A stretch of 64,000 bases of DNA from Abyssibius alkaniclasticus (GTDB taxonomy: Bacteria > Pseudomonadota > Alphaproteobacteria > Rhodobacterales > Rhodobacteraceae), in contig NZ_CP095732.1 of the NCBI RefSeq assembly GCF_020447305.1, positions 620,001-684,000 on the forward strand, read 5' to 3'. The notes below the pieces were generated by a model, which saw nothing but the letters and a program-made list of their open reading frames with translations, searched no databases and was not told where the DNA came from. Shown in pieces: positions 17,924 to 27,346 of this stretch (positions within the stretch are counted from its first letter, which is position 1; the number at the start of each line of letters is the position of its first letter). A program made the translations under genes and the position numbers.

Positions 17924-19236
17924 TCCAGCTACGCCCCCTTGTCCTTGCCGGTCTGATGGCGCTGTCCGCCCTGCCGCTGCGCGCATCCAACGATATTGTC
18001 GAGGTCATTTCGCCCGGTGGCATAACGGCCTGGCTGGTTGAAGAGCCATCCATCCCCATGCTGGCCATCGAGCTGAATTTTCGCGGTGGCGCCGTGCTTG
18101 ACCCTGAAGGCCAGGAAGGCGTTACAACGCTGATGATGGGCCTGCTGGAAGAAGGTGCCGGCGATCTGGATGCCAGCGCGTTCTTACAGGCCAGCGAAAG
18201 CATCGCGGCGCGCTTTCGCTTCAGTGCCGGGCAGGATTCGGTCAATGTCTCGGCACAGATGCTGACCGAGAACCGTGCGGAATCGCTTGCATTGCTGCGC
18301 CTGGCGCTGAGCGCGCCGCGCTTTGACGCGGTGGCGGTCGAGCGTGTGCGCCAGCAAATGCTGTCGGGCCTTGCGCGTGATGTGACCGACCCCGACGCCA
18401 TTGCCTATGACGCCTTCAGCCGGGCCGCTTTTGGCGACCATCCCTATGCGCGCAATTCCGATGGCACGGTTGAAACCGTCGCAGCACTTGACCTGGACGC
18501 CTTGCGCGCCGCACAGGCCCGCGCGCTGGTGCGCGACCGTGTGGTGGTTGGTGTGGTGGGTGATATTACCGCCGCCGAACTTGGCCCGCTGCTGGATGAC
18601 TTGCTCGGCGACCTGCCCGAAGGCGGTGCCATTGATGTGCCGCAGGCCGAAATCGGGCTCAGCGCCGGGGTTGAGGTGATCGACTTTCCAACCCCGCAGG
18701 CCGTGGCCCTGTTTGGGCAGGAAGGGCTGGCGCGCGATGATCCCGACTATCTTACCGCCTATGTCGCCAACCATATTTTCGGCGGGCGGGTGGTGACATC
18801 GCGGCTGAACCAGGCCTTGCGCGAGCAACGCGGGCTGACCTATGGCGTGGGCACCGCGCTAGCGCCTTATGATTATGGCGCGCTGATCAGCGGGCGGTTT
18901 TCGTCAACTTCGGGCGCAATGGCCGAGGCGATCGAGGTGCTGCGCGCCGAATGGGCGCGGATGGCCGAAGGTGTCACACAAGACGAGTTGAACGTGGCCA
19001 AGACCTATCTCACCGGCAATTACGCGCTGAGCTTTGACAGCAATGGCGAGATTGCCCGCGCCATTACCGGCTTTCAGATCGCCGGTTTGCCGCGCGATTA
19101 CATCGAAACCCGCAATGATAATGTGATGGCGCTGACGCTTGACGAGGTGAACCGCGTCGCCCGCCGCCTGTTCGACCCGGCCAAGCTGGAAATTATCGTG
19201 GTCGGCCAGCCTACCGGGCTGGAATCGTCGCAATAA
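17920..19236 (+). CDS. M16-family protein, non-catalytic partner subunit
   Basis: A 438-residue M16 homologue with a signal peptide (MIQLRPLVLAGLMALSALPLRAS). The position equivalent to the zinc motif reads LLEEGAGDLDA and lacks HxxEH, so it should not bind zinc itself. The C-terminal half keeps the family's conserved substrate region: REQRGLTYGVGTAL followed by the YDYGALISGRFS strand. By analogy with alpha/beta subunits of M16 peptidases, it probably pairs with the upstream catalytic protein. Translation is coupled by an ATGA overlap. Confidence 0.9.
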   Translation: MIQLRPLVLAGLMALSALPLRASNDIVEVISPGGITAWLVEEPSIPMLAIELNFRGGAVLDPEGQEGVTTLMMGLLEEGAGDLDASAFLQASESIAARFRFSAGQDSVNVSAQMLTENRAESLALLRLALSAPRFDAVAVERVRQQMLSGLARDVTDPDAIAYDAFSRAAFGDHPYARNSDGTVETVAALDLDALRAAQARALVRDRVVVGVVGDITAAELGPLLDDLLGDLPEGGAIDVPQAEIGLSAGVEVIDFPTPQAVALFGQEGLARDDPDYLTAYVANHIFGGRVVTSRLNQALREQRGLTYGVGTALAPYDYGALISGRFSSTSGAMAEAIEVLRAEWARMAEGVTQDELNVAKTYLTGNYALSFDSNGEIARAITGFQIAGLPRDYIETRNDNVMALTLDEVNRVARRLFDPAKLEIIVVGQPTGLESSQ

Positions 19237-19264
19237 CCAGGGCGATTGCCGTTTCAGAATCAGC

Positions 19265-19287
19265 GCCCCCATGCTAGTTATGGGGGC
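19265..19287 (+). promoter_or_regulatory. Stem-loop covering the mutL ribosome binding site
   Basis: GCCCCCAT (19265-19272) and ATGGGGGC (19280-19287) form a perfect 8-bp stem with loop GCTAGTT. The 3' arm contains the GGGGG that would act as Shine-Dalgarno for the mutL ATG at 19288. It could hold down mutL translation, or act as a weak terminator for the M16 pair (no T tract follows). Confidence 0.5.
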
Positions 19288-21162
19288 ATGAACGCCCCTG
19301 ACCACAATATAAAGCGCGCACCGATCCGCCAGCTTGGCACAACCGCCATCAACCGCATTGCGGCGGGCGAGGTGGTGGAACGCCCGGCGGCTGCGGTGAA
19401 AGAGCTGGTTGAAAACGCGCTGGATGCAGGCGCGCGGCGTATTTCGGTGGATATTGCCGATGGCGGGGCCACGCTGATCCGGGTCACGGATGACGGCCAC
19501 GGCATCCCCGCCGATGAATTGCCGCTTGCGCTGTCGCGCCATGCCACCTCGAAGATTGACGGGAGCGATCTGCTCAACATCCAGTCCTTCGGCTTTCGCG
19601 GCGAAGCGCTGCCCTCGCTTGGTGCCGTGGGTCGGTTAACGCTGACCAGCCGCGCGGCGGGTGCGGCCGAGGCCGCGCAAATCCGTGCCGAGGGGGGTGA
19701 GCTTTCTGCCGTTGCCCCGGCGGCTTTGGCGCGCGGCACGGTGGTGGAATTGCGTGACCTGTTCTATGCCACGCCCGCGCGGCTGAAATTCATGCGCTCG
19801 ACCCGCGCCGAGGCGCAGGCCGTGCATGACGTGCTGCGCCGGCTGGCAATGGCCGCACCCGAGGTGGCCTTCAGCTTGCGCGATGTCTCTGGGCGCGATG
19901 GCTCTGGCGGTGGCGCTGGCCGCCTGGTGCTGCGCGCCGATGCCACCCAAGACCTTGCCCAGCGGCTTCGCGGCATTCTGGGGGCCGAGTTCATCGACAA
20001 TGCGCTGGAAATCAACGCGCCGCGCGACGGGGTTACGCTTTCGGGCTATGCCGCCCTGCCGACCTATTCGCGCGGGGCCGCGGTGGCGCAGTTCTTCTTT
20101 GTGAACAACCGCCCGGTGCGCGACAAACAGCTTTTGGGGGCATTGCGCGGTGCCTATGCCGATATGCTGAGCCGCGACCGCCACCCGGCGGCGGTGCTGT
20201 TCCTGTCCCTGCCGCCAGAGCGTGTTGATGTGAATGTGCATCCGGCAAAATCCGAAGTGCGATTCCGTGAGCCTGCCTTGGTGCGCGGGCTGATCGTATC
20301 GGCCCTGCAACATGCGCTGGCAGGGGCGGGGCACCGGGCCGCCTCGACCGTGGCTCATGCCGCACTTGGCGCGTTTCGCAGCGAGGCACAAAGCCAGCAA
20401 CCGGGCCAACAACCGAGCCAACAACCGGGCCTGTCCTACTGGTCGCAACGCCCGCTGGAACGGCCACAATTGCCGCCGCGCCTGCAGGGTTTTGCCGAAG
20501 ATGCGGCGGGCTGGGCTGGCGGGCGCGTGGAGATGTTTGACGATGGCAATGCCCACGATGCGCAACCCGACGAGGCTGCCAACCTGCCGCTTGGCGTAGC
20601 GCGCGCGCAGTTGCACGAGAACTACATCGTGGCGCAAACCGCCAGGGGCATGGTACTGGTGGATCAGCACGCCGCGCATGAACGGCTGGTTTACGAACGG
20701 CTGAAAGCCCGCCGTGCCGAAAACGCCCCGCGCAGCCAGGCATTGCTTATTCCGGTGATTGTGGAGCTTTCCGCCGCTGATCAGGCGCGCATTCTTGACA
20801 TTGCCGATGATCTTGCCGCGCTTGGCCTTGTGATCGAACCCTTTGGCGGGGCGGCGATTTGCGTGCGCGAAACCCCCGCCGAGCTTGGCACGCCCGATTG
20901 TGACGCGCTTATCCGCGACATTGCCGACCAACTGGCCGATCTTGGCAGCTCGACCACGCTGGCGGCGCGGATAGACGCGGTCTTGTCACGCATCGCCTGT
21001 CATGGTTCCATTCGCGCAGGCCGCCGGATGAGTGCGGCTGAAATGAATGCGCTTTTGCGCGAAATGGAGGCGACACCGAAATCCGGCCAGTGTAATCATG
21101 GTCGCCCGACCTATATCGAACTCAACCTTGCCGACATCGAGCGGCTGTTTGGACGCACATGA
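19288..21162 (+). CDS. mutL: DNA mismatch repair protein MutL with endonuclease motifs
   Basis: A 624-residue GHKL ATPase. The N-terminal motifs are all present: [19 protein letters not shown] and [12 protein letters not shown] Gln/Pro-rich linker lies at about residues 370-420. The C-terminal dimerisation domain carries the metal motif [12 protein letters not shown] (D459, H461, E465, E470), which fits DQHA(X)2E(X)4E. It also has ACHGSIRAG and CNHGRP (602-607). These mark the nicking-endonuclease class of MutL found in bacteria without MutH. I chose 19288 rather than 19246 because conserved MutL sequence begins soon after, and GGGGG precedes it. It overlaps rmuC by 4 nt. Confidence 0.95.
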   Translation: MNAPDHNIKRAPIRQLGTTAINRIAAGEVVERPAAAVKELVENALDAGARRISVDIADGGATLIRVTDDGHGIPADELPLALSRHATSKIDGSDLLNIQSFGFRGEALPSLGAVGRLTLTSRAAGAAEAAQIRAEGGELSAVAPAALARGTVVELRDLFYATPARLKFMRSTRAEAQAVHDVLRRLAMAAPEVAFSLRDVSGRDGSGGGAGRLVLRADATQDLAQRLRGILGAEFIDNALEINAPRDGVTLSGYAALPTYSRGAAVAQFFFVNNRPVRDKQLLGALRGAYADMLSRDRHPAAVLFLSLPPERVDVNVHPAKSEVRFREPALVRGLIVSALQHALAGAGHRAASTVAHAALGAFRSEAQSQQPGQQPSQQPGLSYWSQRPLERPQLPPRLQGFAEDAAGWAGGRVEMFDDGNAHDAQPDEAANLPLGVARAQLHENYIVAQTARGMVLVDQHAAHERLVYERLKARRAENAPRSQALLIPVIVELSAADQARILDIADDLAALGLVIEPFGGAAICVRETPAELGTPDCDALIRDIADQLADLGSSTTLAARIDAVLSRIACHGSIRAGRRMSAAEMNALLREMEATPKSGQCNHGRPTYIELNLADIERLFGRT

Positions 21163-22448
21163 ATATTTCAGACCTGAACTTTGAAGACCCGCTGATTCTG
21201 GCCGCCGCCATTGGCCTTGGCTTTCTGGTGCTGTTGGTGCTGCTCTTGCTGATGGCGCTGCGCACTGGCACAAGATCGGCCCGCGCGATCGACCCGCTGG
21301 CGCGGCATGTCGAAGGGCTGTCGACCTCGGTGCGCGATCTGTCCTTCGGGCAGGAGCGGCTGGCGGGCGGGGTAAAATCGGTGTCCGAAACGCAGGCGGC
21401 GGCGCAAAGCTCCATGCTCAAGGTGATGGAGCAGCGCCTTGCCGATGTGCAACAGGCGATGCACGAGAATCTGGTGAACAACGCGCAGCGCACCAACCGC
21501 ACCATTGCCGAATTGCAGGAAAAGATGAACGAAAGCCTGCTGGGCAATACCGAAAAAACCACCAAATCGCTGACCGAATTGCAGGAGCGGCTGCAAACGA
21601 TCGACCGTGCGCAAACCAATATCGAAAAACTGTCGGGCGATGTTCTGGGGCTTCAGGACATCCTGTCGAACAAGCAAACACGCGGGGCGTTTGGCGAAAT
21701 TCAGCTGAATGACATTGTGTCAAAGGCGCTGTCGCCGGAAGGTTACAGCTTTCAGGAAACGCTTTCCAACGGCAAACGTGCGGATTGCCTGATTCACCTG
21801 CCCAACCCGCCGGGGCCGATTGCGATAGACAGCAAATTCCCGCTGGAATCCTACGAGGCACTGCGCGCGGCGGCGGGCGACAAGGCGCAAACCGCCGAGG
21901 CCGCGCGCCAGTTCCGCAACGATGTGAAGGCACATATCCGCGCGATTTCGGAAAAATACATCATCGAGGGTGAAACCGCCGATGGCGCGCTGATGTTCCT
22001 GCCCTCCGAGGCGGTCTATGCCGAGCTTCACGCCAATTTCCCCGATATCGTGCGCGACGGGTTCGAGCGGCGTGTCTGGATCGTGTCGCCCACAACCTGC
22101 ATGGCCACGCTCAACACCATGCGCGCGGTCATGAAAGATGCGAAAATGCGTGAACATGCGCATGAGATTCGCCGCGAATTGGGCATGTTGCAAGGCGATC
22201 TCAACCGGCTGGATGACCGCGTGGCCAAGCTTGACGGGCATTTCAAGATGGCCCGGCGCGATGTGGATGACATCAAGATTTCAGCCTCCAAGGCCAATAA
22301 ACGCGCGCACAAGCTGGAGAAGATGGAGTTTGACGGCGACGAGGTCGAGGCCATCGCCCCGCCTGTTCCCATTGCCCATTCAAGCGAGCCGACGCATCCG
22401 CAGGTGCGGCTGGCCGCGGCCATGCTGCGCGAAGCCGACCCCGACTGA
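21159..22448 (+). CDS. rmuC: DNA recombination protein RmuC
   Basis: A 429-residue protein with an N-terminal membrane helix (about residues 13-32), a long coiled-coil region (about 45-170) and a C-terminal RmuC nuclease-like domain. The latter contains [19 protein letters not shown] and [12 protein letters not shown]. RmuC limits inversion between short inverted repeats in E. coli; the mechanism is thought to be nucleolytic. The ATGA overlap with mutL links it to a DNA-repair unit. Confidence 0.93.
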   Translation: MNISDLNFEDPLILAAAIGLGFLVLLVLLLLMALRTGTRSARAIDPLARHVEGLSTSVRDLSFGQERLAGGVKSVSETQAAAQSSMLKVMEQRLADVQQAMHENLVNNAQRTNRTIAELQEKMNESLLGNTEKTTKSLTELQERLQTIDRAQTNIEKLSGDVLGLQDILSNKQTRGAFGEIQLNDIVSKALSPEGYSFQETLSNGKRADCLIHLPNPPGPIAIDSKFPLESYEALRAAAGDKAQTAEAARQFRNDVKAHIRAISEKYIIEGETADGALMFLPSEAVYAELHANFPDIVRDGFERRVWIVSPTTCMATLNTMRAVMKDAKMREHAHEIRRELGMLQGDLNRLDDRVAKLDGHFKMARRDVDDIKISASKANKRAHKLEKMEFDGDEVEAIAPPVPIAHSSEPTHPQVRLAAAMLREADPD

Positions 22449-22466
22449 CCCGGCAAAGCCGCACCC

Positions 22467-23078
22467 ATGACCCCACCCAAGGCGGTAATTTTCGACATTG
22501 GCAATGTGCTGATCCGCTGGCAGCCCGAGGCGTATTACGACCGGCACTTTGGCGTGGCGCGGCGCAAGGCGCTGTTTGGCGCGGTCGATCTGCACGCGAT
22601 GAACGAGGACATCGATGCCGGTGCTCCGTTTCTGGCCACTGTGCAGGCGTGGGCGGCGCGCCACCCCGACTGGGCGGCCGAAATTATGCTGTGGCATGAT
22701 GATTGGGCCGGGCTTGCAGCGCCGCTGATTGAAGGCAGTTGGAATATTTTGCACCGGCTGCGCGCCGCGGGCGTGCCGGTTTTTGCGCTCAGCAATATCG
22801 GTGATGACACCACCACACTGGCCGAATCCGGCCCCTATCCGCAGCTTGCCGCATTCGACCGGCGCTATATTTCCGGCCGCATGGGCGTAACCAAGCCCGA
22901 CCCGCGCATATATGAAATGGTGCAGGCCGATTGCGGCCTGGCCGGGCCGGATTTGTATTTCATCGATGATCGAGCCGAAAATATTGCCACGGCGGCCGCG
23001 CTTGGCTGGCGGATACATCTGTTCACAGCCCCGGACAGGCTGGCAGCCGATCTGCGCGTGCAGGGCCTGCCGCTTTAG
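22467..23078 (+). CDS. HAD-superfamily hydrolase (subfamily IA)
   Basis: A 203-residue haloacid-dehalogenase-like phosphatase. Motif I is FDIGNVLI (D10), motif II is the Ser in ALSNIG, motif III is the Lys in VTKPDPRIYEM, and motif IV is FIDDRAENI. The family opening VIFDIGNVLIRWQPE suggests the YihX or 2-haloacid-dehalogenase-like group. The substrate cannot be read, but a sugar phosphate or nucleotide is likely. The stop overlaps the convergent downstream gene by 4 nt. Confidence 0.88.
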   Translation: MTPPKAVIFDIGNVLIRWQPEAYYDRHFGVARRKALFGAVDLHAMNEDIDAGAPFLATVQAWAARHPDWAAEIMLWHDDWAGLAAPLIEGSWNILHRLRAAGVPVFALSNIGDDTTTLAESGPYPQLAAFDRRYISGRMGVTKPDPRIYEMVQADCGLAGPDLYFIDDRAENIATAAALGWRIHLFTAPDRLAADLRVQGLPL

Positions 23079-23869
23079 CCCGCCGGGCAGCCGCGCATTT
23101 CAAACGCGCCGCTGCTGGTCAGCACGGTCACGCGCAGCCTGTCGCGCTCGATCATGCCGCCGCCGCCTACAAACCGAATGCGGCCCTGGGCATTTATCGT
23201 GGCCCCGTCGGCGCTTTGCGCGGCGGCTTCAACCCAACTGCCCGGATTGTCATATTCAATTACCACCAGAGCCTCGCTATCGGGCTGGCGCAGTTCAAGC
23301 CGCGTGGCAACATCATAGCCCTTGCTGGCCGGGCGAATGGCACAGCCATAGGCCGCAAGCCGACCACCCTCGCCAATCTGCGGCACGGCGCGCAGGGCGG
23401 CTTCGATCGCGCTGCGGCCTTCGCTTTGGGCAGGCTCAAGCGTGCCTTGCAAATCCAGGCTGGCAGGAATGCAGATATCGGAGCAGACGCCGAACTGAAG
23501 ATAGAGCGACACCGCCACCGGGCCGGCCTGCTGGCGGTAAAAGCGGATGGGAATGACCACCTGCCCGGAATAGCCCAAGGCTTGCGCGCCTTCGGGGCCA
23601 ACCATTTTCGGTGCGGGCCAGCTGATCGAAACACGTTCGAGGTTGCGCGAGCCAAGCCAGTCAAAGCTGGGGGGGATGCCATTTGGCCCCGGCGCGCGCC
23701 AATAGGTTTTCCAGCCGTCCTTCAACTCGAACAGCAAGGCCGCCTGCTGGCTGCCATCGGGCATTTGCCAACCATTGAGCAGGCGCACATGGCCATAGGC
23801 CAGATCATCGGCAAGGGCGGGCGCGGACAGGCCGCACAGGGCCAGAACAAAAGTCAGAATCTTTCTCAT
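23075..23869 (-). CDS. Exported DsbD-N-terminal-domain-like protein
   Basis: A 264-residue protein with a signal peptide (MRKILTFVLALCGLSAPALA). It resembles the thiol:disulfide interchange N-terminal domain seen in DsbD (DsbC/DUF255-type family). The paired cysteines are in FGVCSDICIP, near the expected redox position. No membrane domain is present, so it is a stand-alone periplasmic module. It could be an electron acceptor from a CcdA-type protein elsewhere, in cytochrome c or copper maturation; that is inference. It overlaps the HAD gene at the 3' ends (convergent). Confidence 0.8.
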   Translation of the reverse strand: MRKILTFVLALCGLSAPALADDLAYGHVRLLNGWQMPDGSQQAALLFELKDGWKTYWRAPGPNGIPPSFDWLGSRNLERVSISWPAPKMVGPEGAQALGYSGQVVIPIRFYRQQAGPVAVSLYLQFGVCSDICIPASLDLQGTLEPAQSEGRSAIEAALRAVPQIGEGGRLAAYGCAIRPASKGYDVATRLELRQPDSEALVVIEYDNPGSWVEAAAQSADGATINAQGRIRFVGGGGMIERDRLRVTVLTSSGAFEMRGCPAG

Positions 23870-23972
23870 GGTTTCGACATAGCAGCTTCAGCGGGCAAGG
23901 AAAATCACGTGTTCGCGACGAGCGGCGCGCGGCAGGCCTTGCAACCCTGACCGGGGCGCTCATATTGGAAGG

Positions 23973-24575
23973 ATGATCAAAAAACACGCGACCCTCAAGC
24001 AGGCCGAAGATATTCCCTTTCTCGACGGGCGCCTGCTTGTCGCCCTGCCCGGCATGGGCGATCCGCGATTTGAACATGCTGTCGTGTTCGTCTGCGTGCA
24101 TTCGCCCGAAGGGGCGATGGGGCTGATCATCAACAAACCGGCGGCTGAATTGAAGCTGTCTGACCTTGCCGAGCAATTGAACCTGAGCGATGCCGAAAAC
24201 GCCGACCGCCATCTGGCGCAGGTGCATCTTGGTGGCCCGGTCGAGCATGGGCGCGGCTTTGTGCTGCATTCGCCCGATTATGAGGGCGGCGCGCATACGA
24301 TGAATGTCAGCCCCGAATTCGGCATGACCGCCACGCTCGATATTCTGGCCGATATTGCCAGCGGCGAAGGCCCGGCGCAGGCATTACTGATGCTTGGCTA
24401 TGCCGGCTGGGGGCCGGGGCAGCTTGAGGCGGAGTTGCGCGACAATGCCTGGCTGATTTGCGATGCGGCCCCCAAACTGGTGTTTGGCACGGCGGATGAA
24501 GATAAATGGCACGCAACCCTCGCCAGCATCGGCATAGATGCGCGGATGCTCAGCGGCGCGGGCGGCAGCGCCTAG
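23973..24575 (+). CDS. YqgE/AlgH family protein
   Basis: A 200-residue UPF0301 protein of unknown biochemical function. Characteristic segments are FLDGRLLVALPGMGDPRFEHAV (read as two pieces, near residues 16-38), AMGLIINKPA, and the C-terminal GYAGWGPGQLEAELRDNAWL (a 20-residue block). Members are widespread; E. coli yqgE sits beside yqgF, which is not seen here. The stop TAG overlaps the stop of the convergent sua5-like gene. Confidence 0.88.
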   Translation: MIKKHATLKQAEDIPFLDGRLLVALPGMGDPRFEHAVVFVCVHSPEGAMGLIINKPAAELKLSDLAEQLNLSDAENADRHLAQVHLGGPVEHGRGFVLHSPDYEGGAHTMNVSPEFGMTATLDILADIASGEGPAQALLMLGYAGWGPGQLEAELRDNAWLICDAAPKLVFGTADEDKWHATLASIGIDARMLSGAGGSA

Positions 24576-25564
24576 CTGGCCCTTGGCGTAACAGGCATAT
24601 CGCGCGGTGCGGCGGCCCGGCGCAGCCTGTCATTGATCGCAAGGCCAAGCCCGGTTTGCGGAATTTTGGCCACGGCGATGCGGCGCAGATTGGCGGCCTG
24701 GGCGCGGGTATCGACCTTGCGCAAAGCAGCAAAGAGCGCCGCAGCGGCCTCGGTCAGGTCGGCTTTGGGTGAAAGGTTGATCGCCACACCGCTTGGCGCC
24801 GCGGGGTCTGGCCCAAAGCCAAGCCAGGCTTCATCTGGTTCTGGCGCGTCGGCATTCAGCCGCATCAGGGCTTCGGGCGCATAATGGCTGGCCAACTGGC
24901 CGGGTGCGGCGAGTTTTGTGCCGGTGGGGCGGCGCATGGGCTGGCCGCTTGCGGCCTCCAGCACCTCAACCGGCACCCCGCCGGGGCGCAGCAACAGCCA
25001 GCCCTGTTCATCAAACCCGATGATGGTGGATTCAAGCCCCACCGCACAGGCGCCGCCATCGACCACCGCGCTGATCCGCCCGTTCAACCCCGCCATCACA
25101 TGCGCCGCCGTTGTGGCGGAAACCTTGCCCGAAGGGTTGGCGCTGGGCGCAGCCAGCGGGCCACCGAATGCCGTAAGCAGGCGTTGCGCCAGCCGATGGG
25201 CGGGGATGCGGATGGCCAAACTCTCCAGCCCCGCCGTGACAAGTGGCGATATTTGCGCCCCCGCGCGGCGCGGCAGCACCAGCGTAAGCGGGCCGGGCAG
25301 AAGCGGCAGGAAGGGCGTAGCGGCGGGCGGAATTTCAACAAGCACGCGCATCGCATCAAGGTCGGCCACATGCACGATCAGCGGGTTGAAGCGCGGGCGG
25401 TCCTTGGCGGCGAAAATGCCCGCCACCGCCGCATCGCTGCGCGCATCGGCCCCAAGCCCGTAAACCGTTTCGGTGGGAAAGGCGACCGTGCCAGCCGCCT
25501 GCAAATGCGCAGCCGCGGCCGCAATTCCACCAGCATCGGGCCTGAGCAATTCGGTTTTCAGCAT
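24572..25564 (-). CDS. Threonylcarbamoyl-AMP synthase (Sua5/YwlC type)
   Basis: A 330-residue enzyme that makes threonylcarbamoyl-adenylate from threonine, bicarbonate and ATP for tRNA t6A37 modification. The YrdC domain (about residues 10-200) shows GTVAFPTETVYGLGADA, the KDRPRFNPLIVHV loop and SANPSGKVS. The C-terminal Sua5 domain (about 215-330) distinguishes it from TsaC. The start is ATG 25564 (MLKTELLRPDAGG), where the family's N-terminus begins. Further upstream the frame is open but unlike the family. Confidence 0.92.
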   Translation of the reverse strand: MLKTELLRPDAGGIAAAAAHLQAAGTVAFPTETVYGLGADARSDAAVAGIFAAKDRPRFNPLIVHVADLDAMRVLVEIPPAATPFLPLLPGPLTLVLPRRAGAQISPLVTAGLESLAIRIPAHRLAQRLLTAFGGPLAAPSANPSGKVSATTAAHVMAGLNGRISAVVDGGACAVGLESTIIGFDEQGWLLLRPGGVPVEVLEAASGQPMRRPTGTKLAAPGQLASHYAPEALMRLNADAPEPDEAWLGFGPDPAAPSGVAINLSPKADLTEAAAALFAALRKVDTRAQAANLRRIAVAKIPQTGLGLAINDRLRRAAAPRDMPVTPRAS

Positions 25565-25663
25565 GGCGCGGGGGTTTCCGTTGGGTTTGGCTGGACAGGG
25601 GCGCGCTGCGCCGCCTAGTTTGGGCATAATCCATTGCGCCCCGCCAGACAAGCCGAGGACTTT

Positions 25664-27337
25664 ATGACATACCGCGCCCCGATTACCGAAATCCAGTTCC
25701 TGCTTGACCATGTGCTTGATGGCGCGCGCGTTGCCGCCAGCGACGCCTTTGCCGAGGCCGATGCCGAAACCTGCGCCGCCATTCTGGCCGAGGCGGCCAA
25801 GCTGGCCGAAACCCAGCTTGCCCCGCTGAACACGGTGGGCGATTTGCACCCCGCCAGGCTGGAAAACGGCATCGTGCGCACCTCGCCCGGCTTTCCCGAA
25901 GGCTATAAAGCCATTGCCGAAGGTGGCTGGATCGGCATGGCCGCCGATACGGAATTTGGCGGCATGGGAATGCCGATGGTGCTGACAAGCGCGGTCAACG
26001 AGCTTTTGGCCAGCGCCTGCCTGTCGCTCTCGCTCAACCCGCTGATGTGCCAGGGCCAGATAGAGGCGATTACCGCACATGCCAGCGATGCGCTCAGGGC
26101 GCTGTATCTGCCAAAGCTGATTTCCGGAGAATGGTCCGGCACGATGAACCTGACCGAACCGCAAGCCGGCAGCGATGTTGGCGCATTGTCGAGCAAGGCC
26201 GAGGCGAATGACGATGGCAGCTTTGCGATAACCGGGCAGAAGATTTTCATTTCATGGGGCGACCATGATTGCGCCGGGAATATCGTGCATCTGGTGCTGG
26301 CCCGCCTGCCCGATGCACCCGGCGGCACCAAGGGGATATCGCTGTTCATCGTGCCGAAGTTCATTCCCGACGCCAGCGGCAAGCCCGGCGCGGCCAACAG
26401 CCTGCGCGTGGTGAGTTTGGAGCATAAGATGGGCCTGCATGGCAGCCCGACAGCGGTGATGAGCTATGAAGGCGCAACCGGCTGGATGGTCGGTGCGCCC
26501 GGCGGCGGCATGGCGGCAATGTTCACGATGATGAATAACGCGCGCCTTGGCGTGGGCATTCAGGGGCTTTCACAGGCGGAACTGGCGCTGCAAAAGGCGC
26601 TGGCCTTCGCCGCCGAGCGCAAGCAGGGCCGCAGCCCGATCAAGGGTGGCACGGGTATGATTCTGGACCATGCGGATGTGCGCCGCAACCTGATGGTCAT
26701 GAAATCGCAAACGCAAGTGGCGCGCGCCATCTGCCTTGATTGCGCCATTTCGCTTGACCTTGCCCATGCGCAATCTGACCCGGCAATGATAGCCCGCGCC
26801 GCGTTTCTGACCCCGATCGCCAAAGCATTCGGCACCGATACCGGCGCCGAAGTCGCCAGCCTTGGCATTCAGGTGCATGGCGGCATGGGCTATATCGAGG
26901 AGACGGGGGCTGCACAAATTTACCGCGATGCGCGCATTACCGCAATTTACGAGGGCACCAACGGCATTCAGGCGATGGACCTTGTGGGCCGCAAACTGGC
27001 TGACGGGGGTGCCGCGGCACGCGCCTTGCTGGACGAGATTGCGATAACCGCAAAAGCCTCGCCCGAACTTGCCGCCGCGCATAAGGCGCTGGTCGCGGCA
27101 ACCGACTGGATGCTTGGGGCCGAAATGAACGACCGCGCCGCCGGTGCGCAACCCTATTTGCGCGCCTTCGCGCTGGTTCTGGGCGGGCATTACCTGCTGA
27201 AGGGCGCGGCGATTGACGATAGCCGCAAACCTTTGGCCGATTTCCACCTGCGTCAGCCGATGGCGGCAGTGGCGGGCCTGTGTGCGGCAGCCTGCCAGGG
27301 CGCGGCACCGCTTTACGCCGACGCGCTTGGCGCATAA
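25664..27337 (+). CDS. Acyl-CoA dehydrogenase (AcdA/DmdC-like, with C-terminal extension)
   Basis: A 557-residue flavin dehydrogenase, longer than the usual 380-residue class, with an additional C-terminal domain. It begins MTYRAPITEIQFLLDHVLD, as in the branch that includes methylthiopropanoyl-CoA dehydrogenase DmdC. The FAD/substrate region includes MNLTEPQAGSDVG. The catalytic base is Glu430 in AIYEGTNGIQA. Whether it acts on methylmercaptopropionyl-CoA or on long-chain acyl-CoA cannot be settled by eye. I used ATG 25664 (GAGGAC upstream) over a start 30 nt earlier. An MBL hydrolase follows after 9 nt, so the two are likely co-transcribed. Confidence 0.9.
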   Translation: MTYRAPITEIQFLLDHVLDGARVAASDAFAEADAETCAAILAEAAKLAETQLAPLNTVGDLHPARLENGIVRTSPGFPEGYKAIAEGGWIGMAADTEFGGMGMPMVLTSAVNELLASACLSLSLNPLMCQGQIEAITAHASDALRALYLPKLISGEWSGTMNLTEPQAGSDVGALSSKAEANDDGSFAITGQKIFISWGDHDCAGNIVHLVLARLPDAPGGTKGISLFIVPKFIPDASGKPGAANSLRVVSLEHKMGLHGSPTAVMSYEGATGWMVGAPGGGMAAMFTMMNNARLGVGIQGLSQAELALQKALAFAAERKQGRSPIKGGTGMILDHADVRRNLMVMKSQTQVARAICLDCAISLDLAHAQSDPAMIARAAFLTPIAKAFGTDTGAEVASLGIQVHGGMGYIEETGAAQIYRDARITAIYEGTNGIQAMDLVGRKLADGGAAARALLDEIAITAKASPELAAAHKALVAATDWMLGAEMNDRAAGAQPYLRAFALVLGGHYLLKGAAIDDSRKPLADFHLRQPMAAVAGLCAAACQGAAPLYADALGA

Positions 27338-27346
27338 ACCTTGCCC

